Assembly: GCA_946626695.1 (NCBI GenBank)
Contig: CAMOUV010000003.1
Span: 1-33,097 of the forward strand
Length of the DNA stretch: 33,097 nt
Reading direction: 5' to 3'
From: an uncultured Blautia sp.
GTDB taxonomy: Bacteria; Bacillota; Clostridia; Lachnospirales; Lachnospiraceae
Shown here: piece by piece, positions 8,561 to 18,911 of the stretch
How positions within the stretch are numbered: position 1 is the first letter of the stretch
How the letters are laid out: every line of letters begins with the position of its first letter
Made by a program: the position numbers and the translations under genes
Notes under the pieces: generated by a model
Databases searched by the model: none
What the model was told of the DNA's origin: nothing
Seen by the model: the letters and a program-made list of their open reading frames with translations, nothing else

Positions 8561-9813
8561 CAGACGACTCGTTTTCTGTATTGGGCAGGCGTGCAGCCGG
8601 TGACATTCCGGAAGCATTGGATGAAATAGTTCGGGGTATTGAAAGCAAGCTGCTCAGCAATTTCAGCGACAGACAGAGTCGTGGAATTCAGCAGGACTTT
8701 GGCCCGGTTGATCCTTGCATTCCGGATATATTGCGTGATCGACTGCCCGGTTTCGTTCTTGAATTTTTCCGTCAGATAGTATTCTGTATAGCCTACCAGT
8801 CCGGCCAGATCTGCCGCACGGATCTTTCGCTCCAGACTCAGCTCGATATAATCGCAGCATTTCTGAATGGCATGAGAGTAATTGGGATTGGAACGGATAT
8901 GGTGGACCCGGTAGATATAATCATGATACATCGTATGGGAAAGCGCGGACAGTTCTCCGGAATCCCTGCAGTTTTCCGCTGCCTGAATGTAGGAGTCCCC
9001 AAGAGGATAGGCGATTTCCGGGGAAAGTCCGCCCTCCATGGCTGCCCGGCTGACCAGGGTGGTAAATACGATAAGGCTGGTTTTCATCTGCCTGAGCGGA
9101 TCCTGTCCTTGAACAGGAACGCCGGGACTGCTTTCCATGCTGGTTTTCAATGCGCTTTGATAGTTGATGTTTCCGGTGCGGACCATCTCCAGGAGAGCCT
9201 GCTCTGCCTGATAGACATGCAGACGGTTTCTTTCCCCGGCAGCGGGGTGAGGGAACGGTTCCTGCCTTGCCTGCGAAAAGATTTCCAGGCCAAGCTGCTG
9301 AGAGGTGAGTGTATTGTGCACCATCAGAATATATCTCGTAAAAACGGAGAAAGACATGACGGGCAGTTCCGGAAGGCATTTTGACAAGGCAGGGATCCAG
9401 TCCGTGTGATCGAAATCATGCAGCTCTGCATACAAGGCACGACGCAGCTGGCTTTTGTCCGGCCGGAGATAAAAAACAGGACCGATGATAAAAAGGAGAT
9501 CATCGTTTCTTTCGGTTTCAAGAGAGAAAGCCCATTGCATTCCGATGGAGGATCCGATGATCTTCGGATGGTTGCAATCCTTCTTCTGAATGTATTCCAA
9601 AGTCATTTTCATGCCGCCAAGGGCTCTGAAGGCCTGATCCAGCATGTCCCGGACGGACCGGGGACAGGAGGAGGCAATATAAGCCCCATCCCGGCTGTAA
9701 CACCAGATATACAGCTTTTCGTCAGCAGGCAGAATGGACTGCAGGAGGAGCAGATTCTGTTCTGCGCGGGTGATTCCAGGATACAAAAAAACACCTCCTG
9801 TCGTGTTTGGCAT
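8560..9813 (-). CDS. AraC family transcriptional regulator
   Basis: C-terminal HTH: IRAADLAGLVGYTEYYLTEKFKNETGQSITQYIRNARINRAKVLL...IAEQLAFNTPNYFIQCFRNVTGCTPAQYRK. Confidence 0.88.
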   Translation of the reverse strand: MPNTTGGVFLYPGITRAEQNLLLLQSILPADEKLYIWCYSRDGAYIASSCPRSVRDMLDQAFRALGGMKMTLEYIQKKDCNHPKIIGSSIGMQWAFSLETERNDDLLFIIGPVFYLRPDKSQLRRALYAELHDFDHTDWIPALSKCLPELPVMSFSVFTRYILMVHNTLTSQQLGLEIFSQARQEPFPHPAAGERNRLHVYQAEQALLEMVRTGNINYQSALKTSMESSPGVPVQGQDPLRQMKTSLIVFTTLVSRAAMEGGLSPEIAYPLGDSYIQAAENCRDSGELSALSHTMYHDYIYRVHHIRSNPNYSHAIQKCCDYIELSLERKIRAADLAGLVGYTEYYLTEKFKNETGQSITQYIRNARINRAKVLLNSTTLSVAEIAEQLAFNTPNYFIQCFRNVTGCTPAQYRKRVV

Positions 9814-9942
9814 TGTTCTCTTGATATTTTATCATTTTCTGAGACGGGGAGCAAGCGGCTTTACGCTATTTTACAAGGAATCATAATAAATATGGCTGTT
9901 GGGAATATCCTTAATTTTTGTAATTTTTCCGGCTTGATCTGC

Positions 9943-9972
9943 TTTACCTGACAAAGAGCGGCTTTCTATAAT
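9943..9972 (+). promoter_or_regulatory. Putative promoter of the GPH-transporter/glycosidase operon (TTTACC-18-TATAAT)
   Basis: Perfect -10 TATAAT at 9967-9972, -35-like TTTACC at 9943-9948; downstream 12-bp palindrome CCTGCATGCAGG at 9995-10006. Confidence 0.5.
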
Positions 9973-10027
9973 GGACGTAGTAAAAAACACCGATCCTGCA
10001 TGCAGGGATCACAGAAAGGAGTCTGTT

Positions 10028-11545
10028 ATGGGAAAGGAAACAACCGCAATACATCCAAATGATGATGTACATTACCGCAAAGCAAAATTATGGCAGATCA
10101 TACTGGTTGCATTCAACGCATTTAACGGTATGGCTGTCTATTTCCTGATCGGACTGGCCAGCTATTCCGCCAGCATCGGTTACGGCATCGCCACCGTGGC
10201 CGTAGGCGGACTGCTCACATTCACCCGGATCTTCGATGCCGTCACGGATCCGCTTCTGGCCTTTGTCTATGACCGGTTCAATACGCCCTTCGGAAAAGTC
10301 CGGCCCCTCATGTTCCTTGGATGGCTGATCCAGAGCGTGGGCTTGCTGTGTATGTTCAATTTCTTTTCCAGCAAGGGAAACGGCGTGGTCACGTTCATTG
10401 CATTTTATCTGGTTTATGTGATCGGCTATACCATCGTGAACATGACGGCGCAGACGCTGCCGGCCCTGATGACCAATGATCCGAAGCAGCGTCCCACGGT
10501 CGGCGTATGGCAGACCGTGCTGAATTATCTGACTCCGATGGCTCTGAATATCGTGGTCTACACCCGCCTGATGCCAGCCTATGGAGGCAGCTTTAATCAG
10601 GAATTCCTGGATATCGTCACCTGGCTGTGTGTAACGATTTCTTTTATCGGCGTGGTACTGGTCTGCATTGGTATTTCGGAGTATGATAAGCCGGAGAATT
10701 TCAAGGGCATCGGAAAAACAGAGCGTCTGAAGCTGCGGGACATGGTGGATGTGTTCAAGAGCAACCGTCCTCTGCAGAGCTATATTCTGTCGGCGGCATC
10801 TGATAAAATCGCCCAGCAGGCTTCCTCCGCATCCATCGTGAGCACGATGCTGAACGGGATCCTGATCGGTGATATGGGACTGGCCACGACACTGAGCATG
10901 ATCGGCATGCTTCCTTCCATCTTGTTTGCTGCCTACGGAGCCCGTTATGCCGGAAAGCATGGCCATAAGGAATCCATCGTGACCTGGACACGCAACTGTA
11001 TCTTTGCCAATCTGGTGATCATTGCTTTCTTTCTGATTACAAGACACACAGTCGGAACGACGACCATTGCCCATATGGGCGTGACCATGATTCTGTTTGT
11101 CGGCCTGACCTTTGTCAGCAACGGCTTTGCCATGTGCGTGACGACGGCCAATACCGGTTTTATGGCGGATATCATCGATTATGAGCTGGATCGGAGCGGT
11201 AAATACATTCCGGCTGTCATCAGCGGAACCTACAGTCTGGTGGATAAGATCGTTTCATCCTTTTCGGCCGCCATTGCCACCGGCTGTGTGGCTCTGATCG
11301 GTTACACGGCGACCATGCCGCAGCCCGATGATCCGGCTACACCGGGCGTTTTCTGGATGACCATGTTCCTGCGGTACGGTCTGGCGATCCTGGGCTGGAT
11401 CTGTACGCTGGCTGCGATGCGCAGATGCGGCCTGTCGAAGGATGAGATGGTTCATGTGCAGAAGCGTATCGAGGATAAAAAGGCAGCCTCTCAGCAGGCT
11501 TTATTTAACGAAGAACTTCACAAGGGAGATGCGGATCATGCGTAA
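10028..11545 (+). CDS. Glycoside-pentoside-hexuronide (GPH)-type MFS sugar:cation symporter
   Basis: Polytopic protein with GPH-style FTRIFDAVTDPLLAFVYDRFNTPFGKVRPLMFLG; RBS aaaggag upstream of ATG 10028. Confidence 0.88.
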   Translation: MGKETTAIHPNDDVHYRKAKLWQIILVAFNAFNGMAVYFLIGLASYSASIGYGIATVAVGGLLTFTRIFDAVTDPLLAFVYDRFNTPFGKVRPLMFLGWLIQSVGLLCMFNFFSSKGNGVVTFIAFYLVYVIGYTIVNMTAQTLPALMTNDPKQRPTVGVWQTVLNYLTPMALNIVVYTRLMPAYGGSFNQEFLDIVTWLCVTISFIGVVLVCIGISEYDKPENFKGIGKTERLKLRDMVDVFKSNRPLQSYILSAASDKIAQQASSASIVSTMLNGILIGDMGLATTLSMIGMLPSILFAAYGARYAGKHGHKESIVTWTRNCIFANLVIIAFFLITRHTVGTTTIAHMGVTMILFVGLTFVSNGFAMCVTTANTGFMADIIDYELDRSGKYIPAVISGTYSLVDKIVSSFSAAIATGCVALIGYTATMPQPDDPATPGVFWMTMFLRYGLAILGWICTLAAMRRCGLSKDEMVHVQKRIEDKKAASQQALFNEELHKGDADHA

Positions 11546-13739
11546 AATACAGGTGTTGAAAAAGGGGTGGCGGTTCCTGAAAAACGCCTCCTCGGCAGAA
11601 AATGCGGCCGCGGCAGCAGATCAGGGAGTACCCGTTTCCCTACCGCATACCTGGAATGCGGAGGATGGGCAGGACGGAGGAAATGATTATCATCGCGGTC
11701 AGTGCTGGTATGTACGGGAACTGAGCGAAGAAGAGCTGGCTGGAGAGTGTGTCTTTCTGGAGATCAACGGAGCGGCGATGACCGCGGAGGTGTATCTGAA
11801 CGGGAGAAGGCTTGCCCGTCATGAAGGCGGCTATTCGGCCTTCCGCGTGGATCTGAGCGAGGTACGGGAAGAGAAGAATGTGCTGGTGCTTTCTGTCAGC
11901 AACGAGAGCAATGACCGGGTCTATCCGCAGAAAGCAGATTTTACCTTCTACGGTGGACTGTATCGGGAGGTGCGGCTGATCACCGTCCCGAAGGAGCATT
12001 TTGAAATGCTGCAGGATGGGACACCGGGCATCAAGGTGACGCCGAGAGTCGATCTTGCAAATCGTTCGGCGGTCGTGACGGTGGAAACCTGGCAGAACGC
12101 GGAAAACGTGGAAATCACGGTGAACGGACAGAGCAAGGCTGTCTCCTCCACAGACGGACACGCACAGGCTGAATTCTGTCTGAAAGATGTCCATCTGTGG
12201 GACGGTCTGGAAGATCCGTATCTGTATATTGCTTCGGCAAAGCTGCCGGGCGGCGATGAGATCAGCACCCGTTTTGGATGCCGGGTGTTCCGATGTGATC
12301 CGGAGAAGGGCTTCTTTCTCAATGGCCGCAGCTATCCGCTGCGGGGTGTCAGCCGGCATCAGGATCGGAAAGGGGCAGGAAATGCTCTTTGCCTTGAGGA
12401 TCACAAGGCGGATATGGAGATCATCAAGGAGCTGGGAGCCAACACTCTGCGGCTGGCTCACTATCAGCACGCACAGGAATTCTATGATCTGTGTGATGAG
12501 AACGGAATCGTTGTCTGGGCGGAAATCCCGTACATCACCATGCATATGAAAAACGGAAGAGACAATACCCTGTGTCAGATGCGGGAGCTGATCACACAGT
12601 GTTATAATCATCCTTGTATCGCTGTGTGGGGCCTTTCGAATGAGATCACGGCAGCCAGTGCCGTGGACGAAGATCTTCTTGAGAACCACCGGCTGCTGAA
12701 TGAACTGTGCCATCGCCTGGATCCGACAAGGCTGACCACCATGGCCAACGTGTTTATGCTTGAGACAGACAGCCCGATTCTGGAAATTCCGGATATCAAC
12801 AGTTACAATCTGTATTTCGGCTGGTATCTGGGCGAACTGGAACAGACGGATGAATTTTTTGATGAATACCATGCACGATATCCGGAACGTGTGATCGGGT
12901 TCTCGGAGTACGGCGCGGATGCAAATCCCTGCTTTCACTCTTCGTCTCCCGAAAAAGGTGATTATACAGAAGAATACCAGGCTTTGTATCATGAGCATAT
13001 GCTGCGGATGATCGAGGAGCGGCCCTATCTCTGGGCAACGCATGTGTGGAATCTTTTTGATTTCGCTGCCGACGGCAGAGACGAAGGGGGAAAGCACGGC
13101 GAGAACCAGAAAGGGCTGGTGAGCTTTGACCGGACTCTCAGAAAGGATGCTTTTTATCTGTACAAGGCAGCCTGGAATAAAAAGGAAGCCTTTGTCCACC
13201 TCTGCGGCAAGCGGTATATCAACCGTGCGGAAGCGGAAACGGAGATCAAGGTATACAGCAACCAGCCTTCTGTCACCCTGTATGTGGATGATGTCGAGCT
13301 TGCGGTTCAGACCGGCAGGACAGTTTTCACCTTCCGGATCCCGCTTCCGGGCGAGCATCTGATCCGGGTGGAAGCCGGGACGGCGTCGGACACCATGTGC
13401 ATCCGGAGGGTCAGCGAGCCGGATGATTCCTATGTGTTCAATAAGGCGGCCGCTTCTGTGATGAACTGGTTTGACGCGGAGGAAACAGATCCCTCCTGCT
13501 TCTCTATTCAGGATACGCTGGGTGACCTGAAGGCACATCCCGAAGCAGGCAGAGTCATTGAGCAGATGATGGCACAGGGCGCCGCATCCAGAGGAGAGGT
13601 GGCGGAATCCGTCAAGGATAATCCGGCTCTGCAGAGGATGATGAGCCGGATGACGCTGATCAGCCTTCTGAAGCAGGCCGGCGCGGATGAACAGAGCATG
13701 AAACAGATGAATCGTATTTTACAGGGGATCCGGAAATGA
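11538..13739 (+). CDS. Glycoside hydrolase family 2 protein (beta-galactosidase/beta-glucuronidase-like)
   Basis: GH2 motifs: VSLPHTWNAEDGQDGGNDYHRGQCWYVREL, VWGLSNEITA (acid/base), IGFSEYGADA (nucleophile), ENQKGLVSFDRTLRKDAFYLYKAAW; overlaps the symporter stop by 8 nt. Confidence 0.9.
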   Translation: MRKIQVLKKGWRFLKNASSAENAAAAADQGVPVSLPHTWNAEDGQDGGNDYHRGQCWYVRELSEEELAGECVFLEINGAAMTAEVYLNGRRLARHEGGYSAFRVDLSEVREEKNVLVLSVSNESNDRVYPQKADFTFYGGLYREVRLITVPKEHFEMLQDGTPGIKVTPRVDLANRSAVVTVETWQNAENVEITVNGQSKAVSSTDGHAQAEFCLKDVHLWDGLEDPYLYIASAKLPGGDEISTRFGCRVFRCDPEKGFFLNGRSYPLRGVSRHQDRKGAGNALCLEDHKADMEIIKELGANTLRLAHYQHAQEFYDLCDENGIVVWAEIPYITMHMKNGRDNTLCQMRELITQCYNHPCIAVWGLSNEITAASAVDEDLLENHRLLNELCHRLDPTRLTTMANVFMLETDSPILEIPDINSYNLYFGWYLGELEQTDEFFDEYHARYPERVIGFSEYGADANPCFHSSSPEKGDYTEEYQALYHEHMLRMIEERPYLWATHVWNLFDFAADGRDEGGKHGENQKGLVSFDRTLRKDAFYLYKAAWNKKEAFVHLCGKRYINRAEAETEIKVYSNQPSVTLYVDDVELAVQTGRTVFTFRIPLPGEHLIRVEAGTASDTMCIRRVSEPDDSYVFNKAAASVMNWFDAEETDPSCFSIQDTLGDLKAHPEAGRVIEQMMAQGAASRGEVAESVKDNPALQRMMSRMTLISLLKQAGADEQSMKQMNRILQGIRK

Positions 13740-14581
13740 CAAAAGCAGTGCAGCAGATCATGCTGGGAACGGTCACCGGGACCGAAGAGCAGGCCCGGAA
13801 AACATTGAAAAGGATAAAGGCGGCAGGATATGACGGGCTGGAACTGAACCGGTTCATGATTCATCCTTCCTCCCTGATGGTGCGGTTGATGACCCGTGCA
13901 GCCGGTATGCCAACAGGGAAGGGAGGAAACCTGGAGTGGAAGCGGCTTCTGACGGAGGCCGGGCTTTCGGTGATCAGCCTTCACACGGACCTGGGAAGTC
14001 TGGAGAGAGAGGCGGAGCAGGTCATCCGTGAAGCCGGAGAGTACGGGACGGACACGGTGGTGATCACGGGCATGTACCGTTTTGATTACGGAAATGAAAC
14101 AGAAATGCGCAGTCTGGCCGCAAGACTGAACAAGGCGGGAGAAAAACTGAACAAGGCCGGCATCTCTTTGCTGTATCACAACCATAACGTGGAGCTTCTG
14201 CTTGTCAGGCCCGGAGTACGTGCCTATGATGTGCTTCTGGATGAAACAGATCCTTCTCTGGTCTCATTTGAATTTGACAGCTATTGGTTCACGGATGGAG
14301 GAGCGGATGCAGGAGAGTGGATGCGGCGGCTTGGAAACCGCATGCATCTTTGGCATATCACGGATCGCGGATTCAGGCAGGCAGGAAAAGCCATGACGCC
14401 GATCCTGAAGGCGGACAGCATGGAGCTGGGTACAGGAAACATGAATCTGGATATACTGCGGGAGATCGCGTTGGAGAACGGAATCCGGGCAGTCGTGCTG
14501 GAAAGCCATAAAAACTGGATCGGGAAGGACCCGGTCAGGAGCCTGGAATACAGTGCAAAATGGCTGAAGGAGAGGTTTTGA
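13736..14581 (+). CDS. Sugar phosphate isomerase/epimerase family TIM-barrel protein
   Basis: Xylose-isomerase-like barrel motifs (GYDGLELNRF, LLYHNHNVE, FEFDSYWFTDGGAD, HLWHITDR); ATGA overlap with the GH2 gene. Confidence 0.82.
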   Translation: MTKAVQQIMLGTVTGTEEQARKTLKRIKAAGYDGLELNRFMIHPSSLMVRLMTRAAGMPTGKGGNLEWKRLLTEAGLSVISLHTDLGSLEREAEQVIREAGEYGTDTVVITGMYRFDYGNETEMRSLAARLNKAGEKLNKAGISLLYHNHNVELLLVRPGVRAYDVLLDETDPSLVSFEFDSYWFTDGGADAGEWMRRLGNRMHLWHITDRGFRQAGKAMTPILKADSMELGTGNMNLDILREIALENGIRAVVLESHKNWIGKDPVRSLEYSAKWLKERF

Positions 14582-14583
14582 GT

Positions 14584-17115
14584 ATGAAAGCAGTACATTT
14601 ACAGACAGAGCATATGGATAATCCGTTGGGACTGGGAATCCCGGCTCCGATCCTGAGCTTTCATACGGATGGCGGACGACCCGCCGCGTATCAGATCATC
14701 GCCTGTTCAGGAGATGCAGCTGTATGGGACAGCGGGCGGGTGGAGAGCGCTGATATGGTGGTGCGCTGCGGATATCAGGCAAAGCCCGGAGAAAGGATCA
14801 CCTGGCGTGTCCGGCTGTGGGATCAGGAGGGCAAAGCAGGGGAGTGGAGCGAGGCCTGGTATGAGCGGGGACTGGCGCAAGACGGCTGGAAGGCGCAATG
14901 GATCGAACCGGGAGAAGAGAAGACCGAAGGAAAGAGACAGCCTGCCAGCTGTCTGATGCGCAGATTTTTCCTGGAGAATACAGGAGATGCCCGTCTGTAT
15001 ATCACCTGTCACGGGGTCTATGAGGCCTGTGTAAACGGAATCCGGGCAGGCAGCTTTGTCCTGGCTCCCGGAACCGATGACTATCATAAACGTCTGCAGT
15101 ATCAGACCTATGATGTTACCCCGATGCTTCGAAAAGGGGAAAACGAACTGCTGGTGATGCTGGGTGACGGCTGGTTCCGGGGAAATATCGGGATAGACGG
15201 TCTGAACAACTACTATGGCACGGATCTGGCACTTTTGTGTCAGCTGGAAGTGGGCGGAAGAACGGTCCTGATCAGCGATACTTCCTGGCAGGCCAGTCAG
15301 CAGGGACCGGTTCGCGAGAATGATCTGCAGCTGGGCGAGTGTTATGATGCCCGTCTGGAGGAAATCCGGGAGTGGCACGGAGTGAAGGAGGCTTCCTTCG
15401 GCTATGAAAATCTGGTCTGCTCCGACAGCGTGCCGGTGGAGGAACAGGAACGGTTTCCCGGAAAGCGATTCTGCACACCGAATGGCGAAACGGTCATCGA
15501 TTTCGGCCAGAATCTGGCCGGTTATACCGAAATCCGTCTTCAGGCAAAAGCGGGACAGAAGATTACACTGTGGCACGGGGAAACCCTGGATGAGAACGGG
15601 AACTTTACCCAGTCCAATTTTGATCCAGGCGAACGGAACAAGAACGGCGGTGTATCGCAGAAAATCGAATATATCTGCAAAAAGGGTCTGAATATCTATA
15701 AGCCGCATTTTACTCTTTTTGGTTTCCGGTATGCCCGGGTGGTCTCGGACGCGGATCTTACAGATGCAGAATTCACCGCCGTAGCAGTCTATTCGCGGAT
15801 GCCCCGGACAGGCTTCTTTACGTGCGGCAGAGAGGATGTCAACCGGCTGTTTCTGAACAGTCTGTGGAGCATGAGATCCAATTTCTGTGATATTCCTACC
15901 GACTGCCCGACCAGGGAGCGAGCCGGCTGGACAGGGGATGCAGGTGTATTTGCACCGACCGGCGTGATGCTGACGGAGTGCTACCCGATCTTACGGAAAT
16001 GGCTGGCGGAATGCCGCCTTGCCCAGGGGGAGGACGGGCGTGTGGAAAATATTGCGCCGGTGAACAACACCGGCACAATGATCTCTCAGATGCTGCAGGG
16101 CTCCTGCGGTTGGGGAGATGCCTGTATTCTGGTGCCCTGGGCCCTGTATCAGGCGTACAGGGACAAAACGATCCTGGAAGAGAATTATGAGATGATGACC
16201 CGGTGGCTTGATTTTGTGAAAAACCGTGCCCTGGAGACCCGGCCTCAAAATGAGGGAAATCCGTGGAAGGAATATCTGGTGGATCAGGGGTTCCACTTTG
16301 GGGAATGGATGGAGCCCGATGTATCTGGTATGGAGTCCATGAAAAAAACGATGGCCTTTGGGGCTCCGGAGGTTGCCACCGCGTATTATTATCGCTCGGC
16401 CAGTCTGGTTTCCGTCATAGCCGGTCTTCTCGGCAAAGACAAGGACGCCGGAAAATATGCCGACATGGCCGAAAATGTCAGAAAGGCGTACCGATATACC
16501 TGTACCCGGAACGGAAGGATCTCATCGGACCGCCAATGTGAATATGTACGGCCCATCGCCTTCGGGCTGCTGGATCCGGAGGAGGTCCGGGAGGCTGCCG
16601 ACGCCTTGGCTGAACAGATCCGCAAGAACGGGGATCATTTGAACACGGGATTTCTTTCCACTCCGGATCTGTGCCGTGTCCTTGCGGATCATGGCCATGC
16701 AGACACGGCCTACCGTCTTCTGCTGCAGGAGGAATGCCCGGGATGGCTGTATGCCGTCAGAAAGGGAGCGACCAGCATCTGGGAAACCTGGGACGGGATC
16801 CGCGAGGATGGGACCGTTCATGATTCCCTCAACCATTATTCCTACGGAGCAGTCAGCGGGTGGCTTCTGGATGGTGTCAGCGGTATCCGGCTGTCTGCAG
16901 AAGAACTGGTTATTGCGCCAAGGCCGGACCGCAGGCTTGGATTTGCCAGGGGACTTTTTTTGTCCCCGGTTGGGGAGATCCGGAGTGAATGGCGGTACGA
17001 AGGAGAGAAGCTGCAGCTGAATATTTCGGTTCCTGTTCCGGCACGGATCTGTCTGCCGGACGGCCGGACCATACAGGTGGAAGAAGGAGAGTATCAGTAT
17101 GAAATATCTGTGTAA
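14584..17115 (+). CDS. Alpha-L-rhamnosidase, GH78 family
   Basis: YITCHGVYEACVNGIRAGSFVLAPGTDDYHKRLQYQTYDVTPMLRKGEN...GDGWFRGNIG; DIPTDCPTRERAGWTGDAGVF; SIWETWDG. Confidence 0.92.
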   Translation: MKAVHLQTEHMDNPLGLGIPAPILSFHTDGGRPAAYQIIACSGDAAVWDSGRVESADMVVRCGYQAKPGERITWRVRLWDQEGKAGEWSEAWYERGLAQDGWKAQWIEPGEEKTEGKRQPASCLMRRFFLENTGDARLYITCHGVYEACVNGIRAGSFVLAPGTDDYHKRLQYQTYDVTPMLRKGENELLVMLGDGWFRGNIGIDGLNNYYGTDLALLCQLEVGGRTVLISDTSWQASQQGPVRENDLQLGECYDARLEEIREWHGVKEASFGYENLVCSDSVPVEEQERFPGKRFCTPNGETVIDFGQNLAGYTEIRLQAKAGQKITLWHGETLDENGNFTQSNFDPGERNKNGGVSQKIEYICKKGLNIYKPHFTLFGFRYARVVSDADLTDAEFTAVAVYSRMPRTGFFTCGREDVNRLFLNSLWSMRSNFCDIPTDCPTRERAGWTGDAGVFAPTGVMLTECYPILRKWLAECRLAQGEDGRVENIAPVNNTGTMISQMLQGSCGWGDACILVPWALYQAYRDKTILEENYEMMTRWLDFVKNRALETRPQNEGNPWKEYLVDQGFHFGEWMEPDVSGMESMKKTMAFGAPEVATAYYYRSASLVSVIAGLLGKDKDAGKYADMAENVRKAYRYTCTRNGRISSDRQCEYVRPIAFGLLDPEEVREAADALAEQIRKNGDHLNTGFLSTPDLCRVLADHGHADTAYRLLLQEECPGWLYAVRKGATSIWETWDGIREDGTVHDSLNHYSYGAVSGWLLDGVSGIRLSAEELVIAPRPDRRLGFARGLFLSPVGEIRSEWRYEGEKLQLNISVPVPARICLPDGRTIQVEEGEYQYEISV

Positions 17116-18910
17116 TCCTGTCAACATCAACTATCGGTATCAGTTCAACGCGGATCCCCGCAGGCATGGAGAGCTTCAGATCTGCCGGGAAGCGGCGGAT
17201 CCCTCCATGATCTGCTTTGAAGGGCGGTATTATATTTTTGCTTCCATGACACTGGGAGTCTGGGTATCGGATGATCTGGTCCGCTGGGAAAACCACCGGC
17301 TGCCCGCGGAGCTTCCCCTCTACGACTATGCACCGGACGTCCGTGTGAAGGATGGCTGGGTCTGGCTCTGTGCTTCAAGCCGGGATCGGAACTGTGCCCG
17401 TTACCGTACCCGGGATATCCTGAATGGTCCCTATGAAGAGTGTGAAGGAAGCTTTCCCTTCTGGGATCCCAATCTTTTTGTGGATGATGACGGGCGTGTG
17501 TATTTTTACTGGGGCTGTTCCAATCAGACACCGATCTGGGGGATCGAGCTGGATCCGGATACCATGCAGCCGCTGGGGGAAAGAAAAGAGCTGATCGAAG
17601 GGCATCCCAACAGAATCGGGTTTGAGAGGGTCGGGGAGGACAATTCGGTTCTTCCCGCCAGTGAAGAAGAGATAGAAGCGAGATACCAGGCTTTTATACA
17701 TAGGCAGGGGGTGCCGGAAAGCCAGCTCCCTGAGGATGTGAAACCCCTGATCCGCGGAATGCTGACCGATAAGCCTTATATCGAAGGGGCATGGATGGAC
17801 AAGCATGACGGCGTCTATTATCTGCAGTATGCCTGCCCGGGCACCCAATATAATACGTATTCGGACGGGGTTTATATCGGCAATCATCCCCTGGGGCCTT
17901 TTACGCTGGCCCCGAATAATCCGTATTCCTACAAGCCGGGTGGTTTTCTGCCAGGCGCAGGCCATGGCTCCACCATGCAGGATCTGCAGGGAAACTGGTG
18001 GCATACCTCCACCATGCGTGTCAGTGTAAACCATGATTTTGAACGCAGGGTCGGAATCTGGCCGGCCGGCTTTGACGCTGACGGAGATCTTTTCTGCAAT
18101 CAGAGGTACGGGGACTGGCCCATCAGCGTATCTGGTCTTCAGGAGGATCCATGGCGGGATCCGGCCTGGATGCTTCTGAGTGTCGGCAAGAAGGCGGAGG
18201 CCTCATCCTGCACGGAAGGTCATGAGCCCTGGAGGGCAGCAGAAGAAAATGTACAGACCTGGTGGCAGGCAGCTTCTGCGGAGAAAAACGAGTGGCTGAT
18301 GCTGGATCTGGGAAAATGCTTCGACATACACGCTGTGCAGATCAATTTTGCAGATGACCGGATCGATATATCCTGTCCCGGAGAAATCCGGCCGGGATCT
18401 CAGGCAAGATATATAGAAGAGAGAGAACTGGTGACCCGATGGAGGCTTGAGGCTTCGGCGGATGGAGAAAGCTGGTTCGTTGTGGAGGACAAAACAAAGG
18501 CTGACACGGATCTTGCCCATGATCTTGTCGTGAGGGAAGAAGGCTTTGGCGCCCGCTTCCTGCGGATCGGGAGCATGGAGGTCCCCTATGGACAAAAGCC
18601 CTGCATTTCCGGGCTCCGGGTGTTCGGACTGGGAGAGGGACAAAAACCGGCTGTGCCGGAATTCTCGGCAGAACGGGCAGGAGATCTGGACATGAGGGTC
18701 CGGATCCGGGAACAGGAAGATACACTGGGTTATACGATCCTGTTCGGATCAGATCCCCAAAAGCTGTATCACAGCTGTATGGTGTTTGCAGCCGGAGAAA
18801 AGAGGATCGGAGCGTTGATCAAAGGCAGGAAATACTGGGTCCGTGTGGATGCGTTTAATGAAAACGGCATCACGGAGGGCGCCTGTATTGTGCTGGAAAG
18901 AGAGGAATGA
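17099..18910 (+). CDS. GH43-like glycoside hydrolase with C-terminal F5/8-type and Fn3-like domains
   Basis: Five-bladed propeller motifs (AADPSMICFEGRYYIFASM, FWDPNLFVDDDGRVYFYWGCS, IEGAWMDKHDGVYYLQYACPGT); discoidin-like C-terminus; no signal peptide. Confidence 0.85.
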   Translation: MKYLCNPVNINYRYQFNADPRRHGELQICREAADPSMICFEGRYYIFASMTLGVWVSDDLVRWENHRLPAELPLYDYAPDVRVKDGWVWLCASSRDRNCARYRTRDILNGPYEECEGSFPFWDPNLFVDDDGRVYFYWGCSNQTPIWGIELDPDTMQPLGERKELIEGHPNRIGFERVGEDNSVLPASEEEIEARYQAFIHRQGVPESQLPEDVKPLIRGMLTDKPYIEGAWMDKHDGVYYLQYACPGTQYNTYSDGVYIGNHPLGPFTLAPNNPYSYKPGGFLPGAGHGSTMQDLQGNWWHTSTMRVSVNHDFERRVGIWPAGFDADGDLFCNQRYGDWPISVSGLQEDPWRDPAWMLLSVGKKAEASSCTEGHEPWRAAEENVQTWWQAASAEKNEWLMLDLGKCFDIHAVQINFADDRIDISCPGEIRPGSQARYIEERELVTRWRLEASADGESWFVVEDKTKADTDLAHDLVVREEGFGARFLRIGSMEVPYGQKPCISGLRVFGLGEGQKPAVPEFSAERAGDLDMRVRIREQEDTLGYTILFGSDPQKLYHSCMVFAAGEKRIGALIKGRKYWVRVDAFNENGITEGACIVLEREE

Positions 18911-18911
18911 G

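Noticed and set aside
8446-9384. 312-aa plus-strand ORF opposite the second AraC gene
   Set aside because: Runs through the terminator at 8523-8560 and antisense to a clear AraC protein
11640-13538. 632-aa minus-strand ORF opposite the GH2 gene
   Set aside because: Antisense shadow of a confidently assigned GH2 gene
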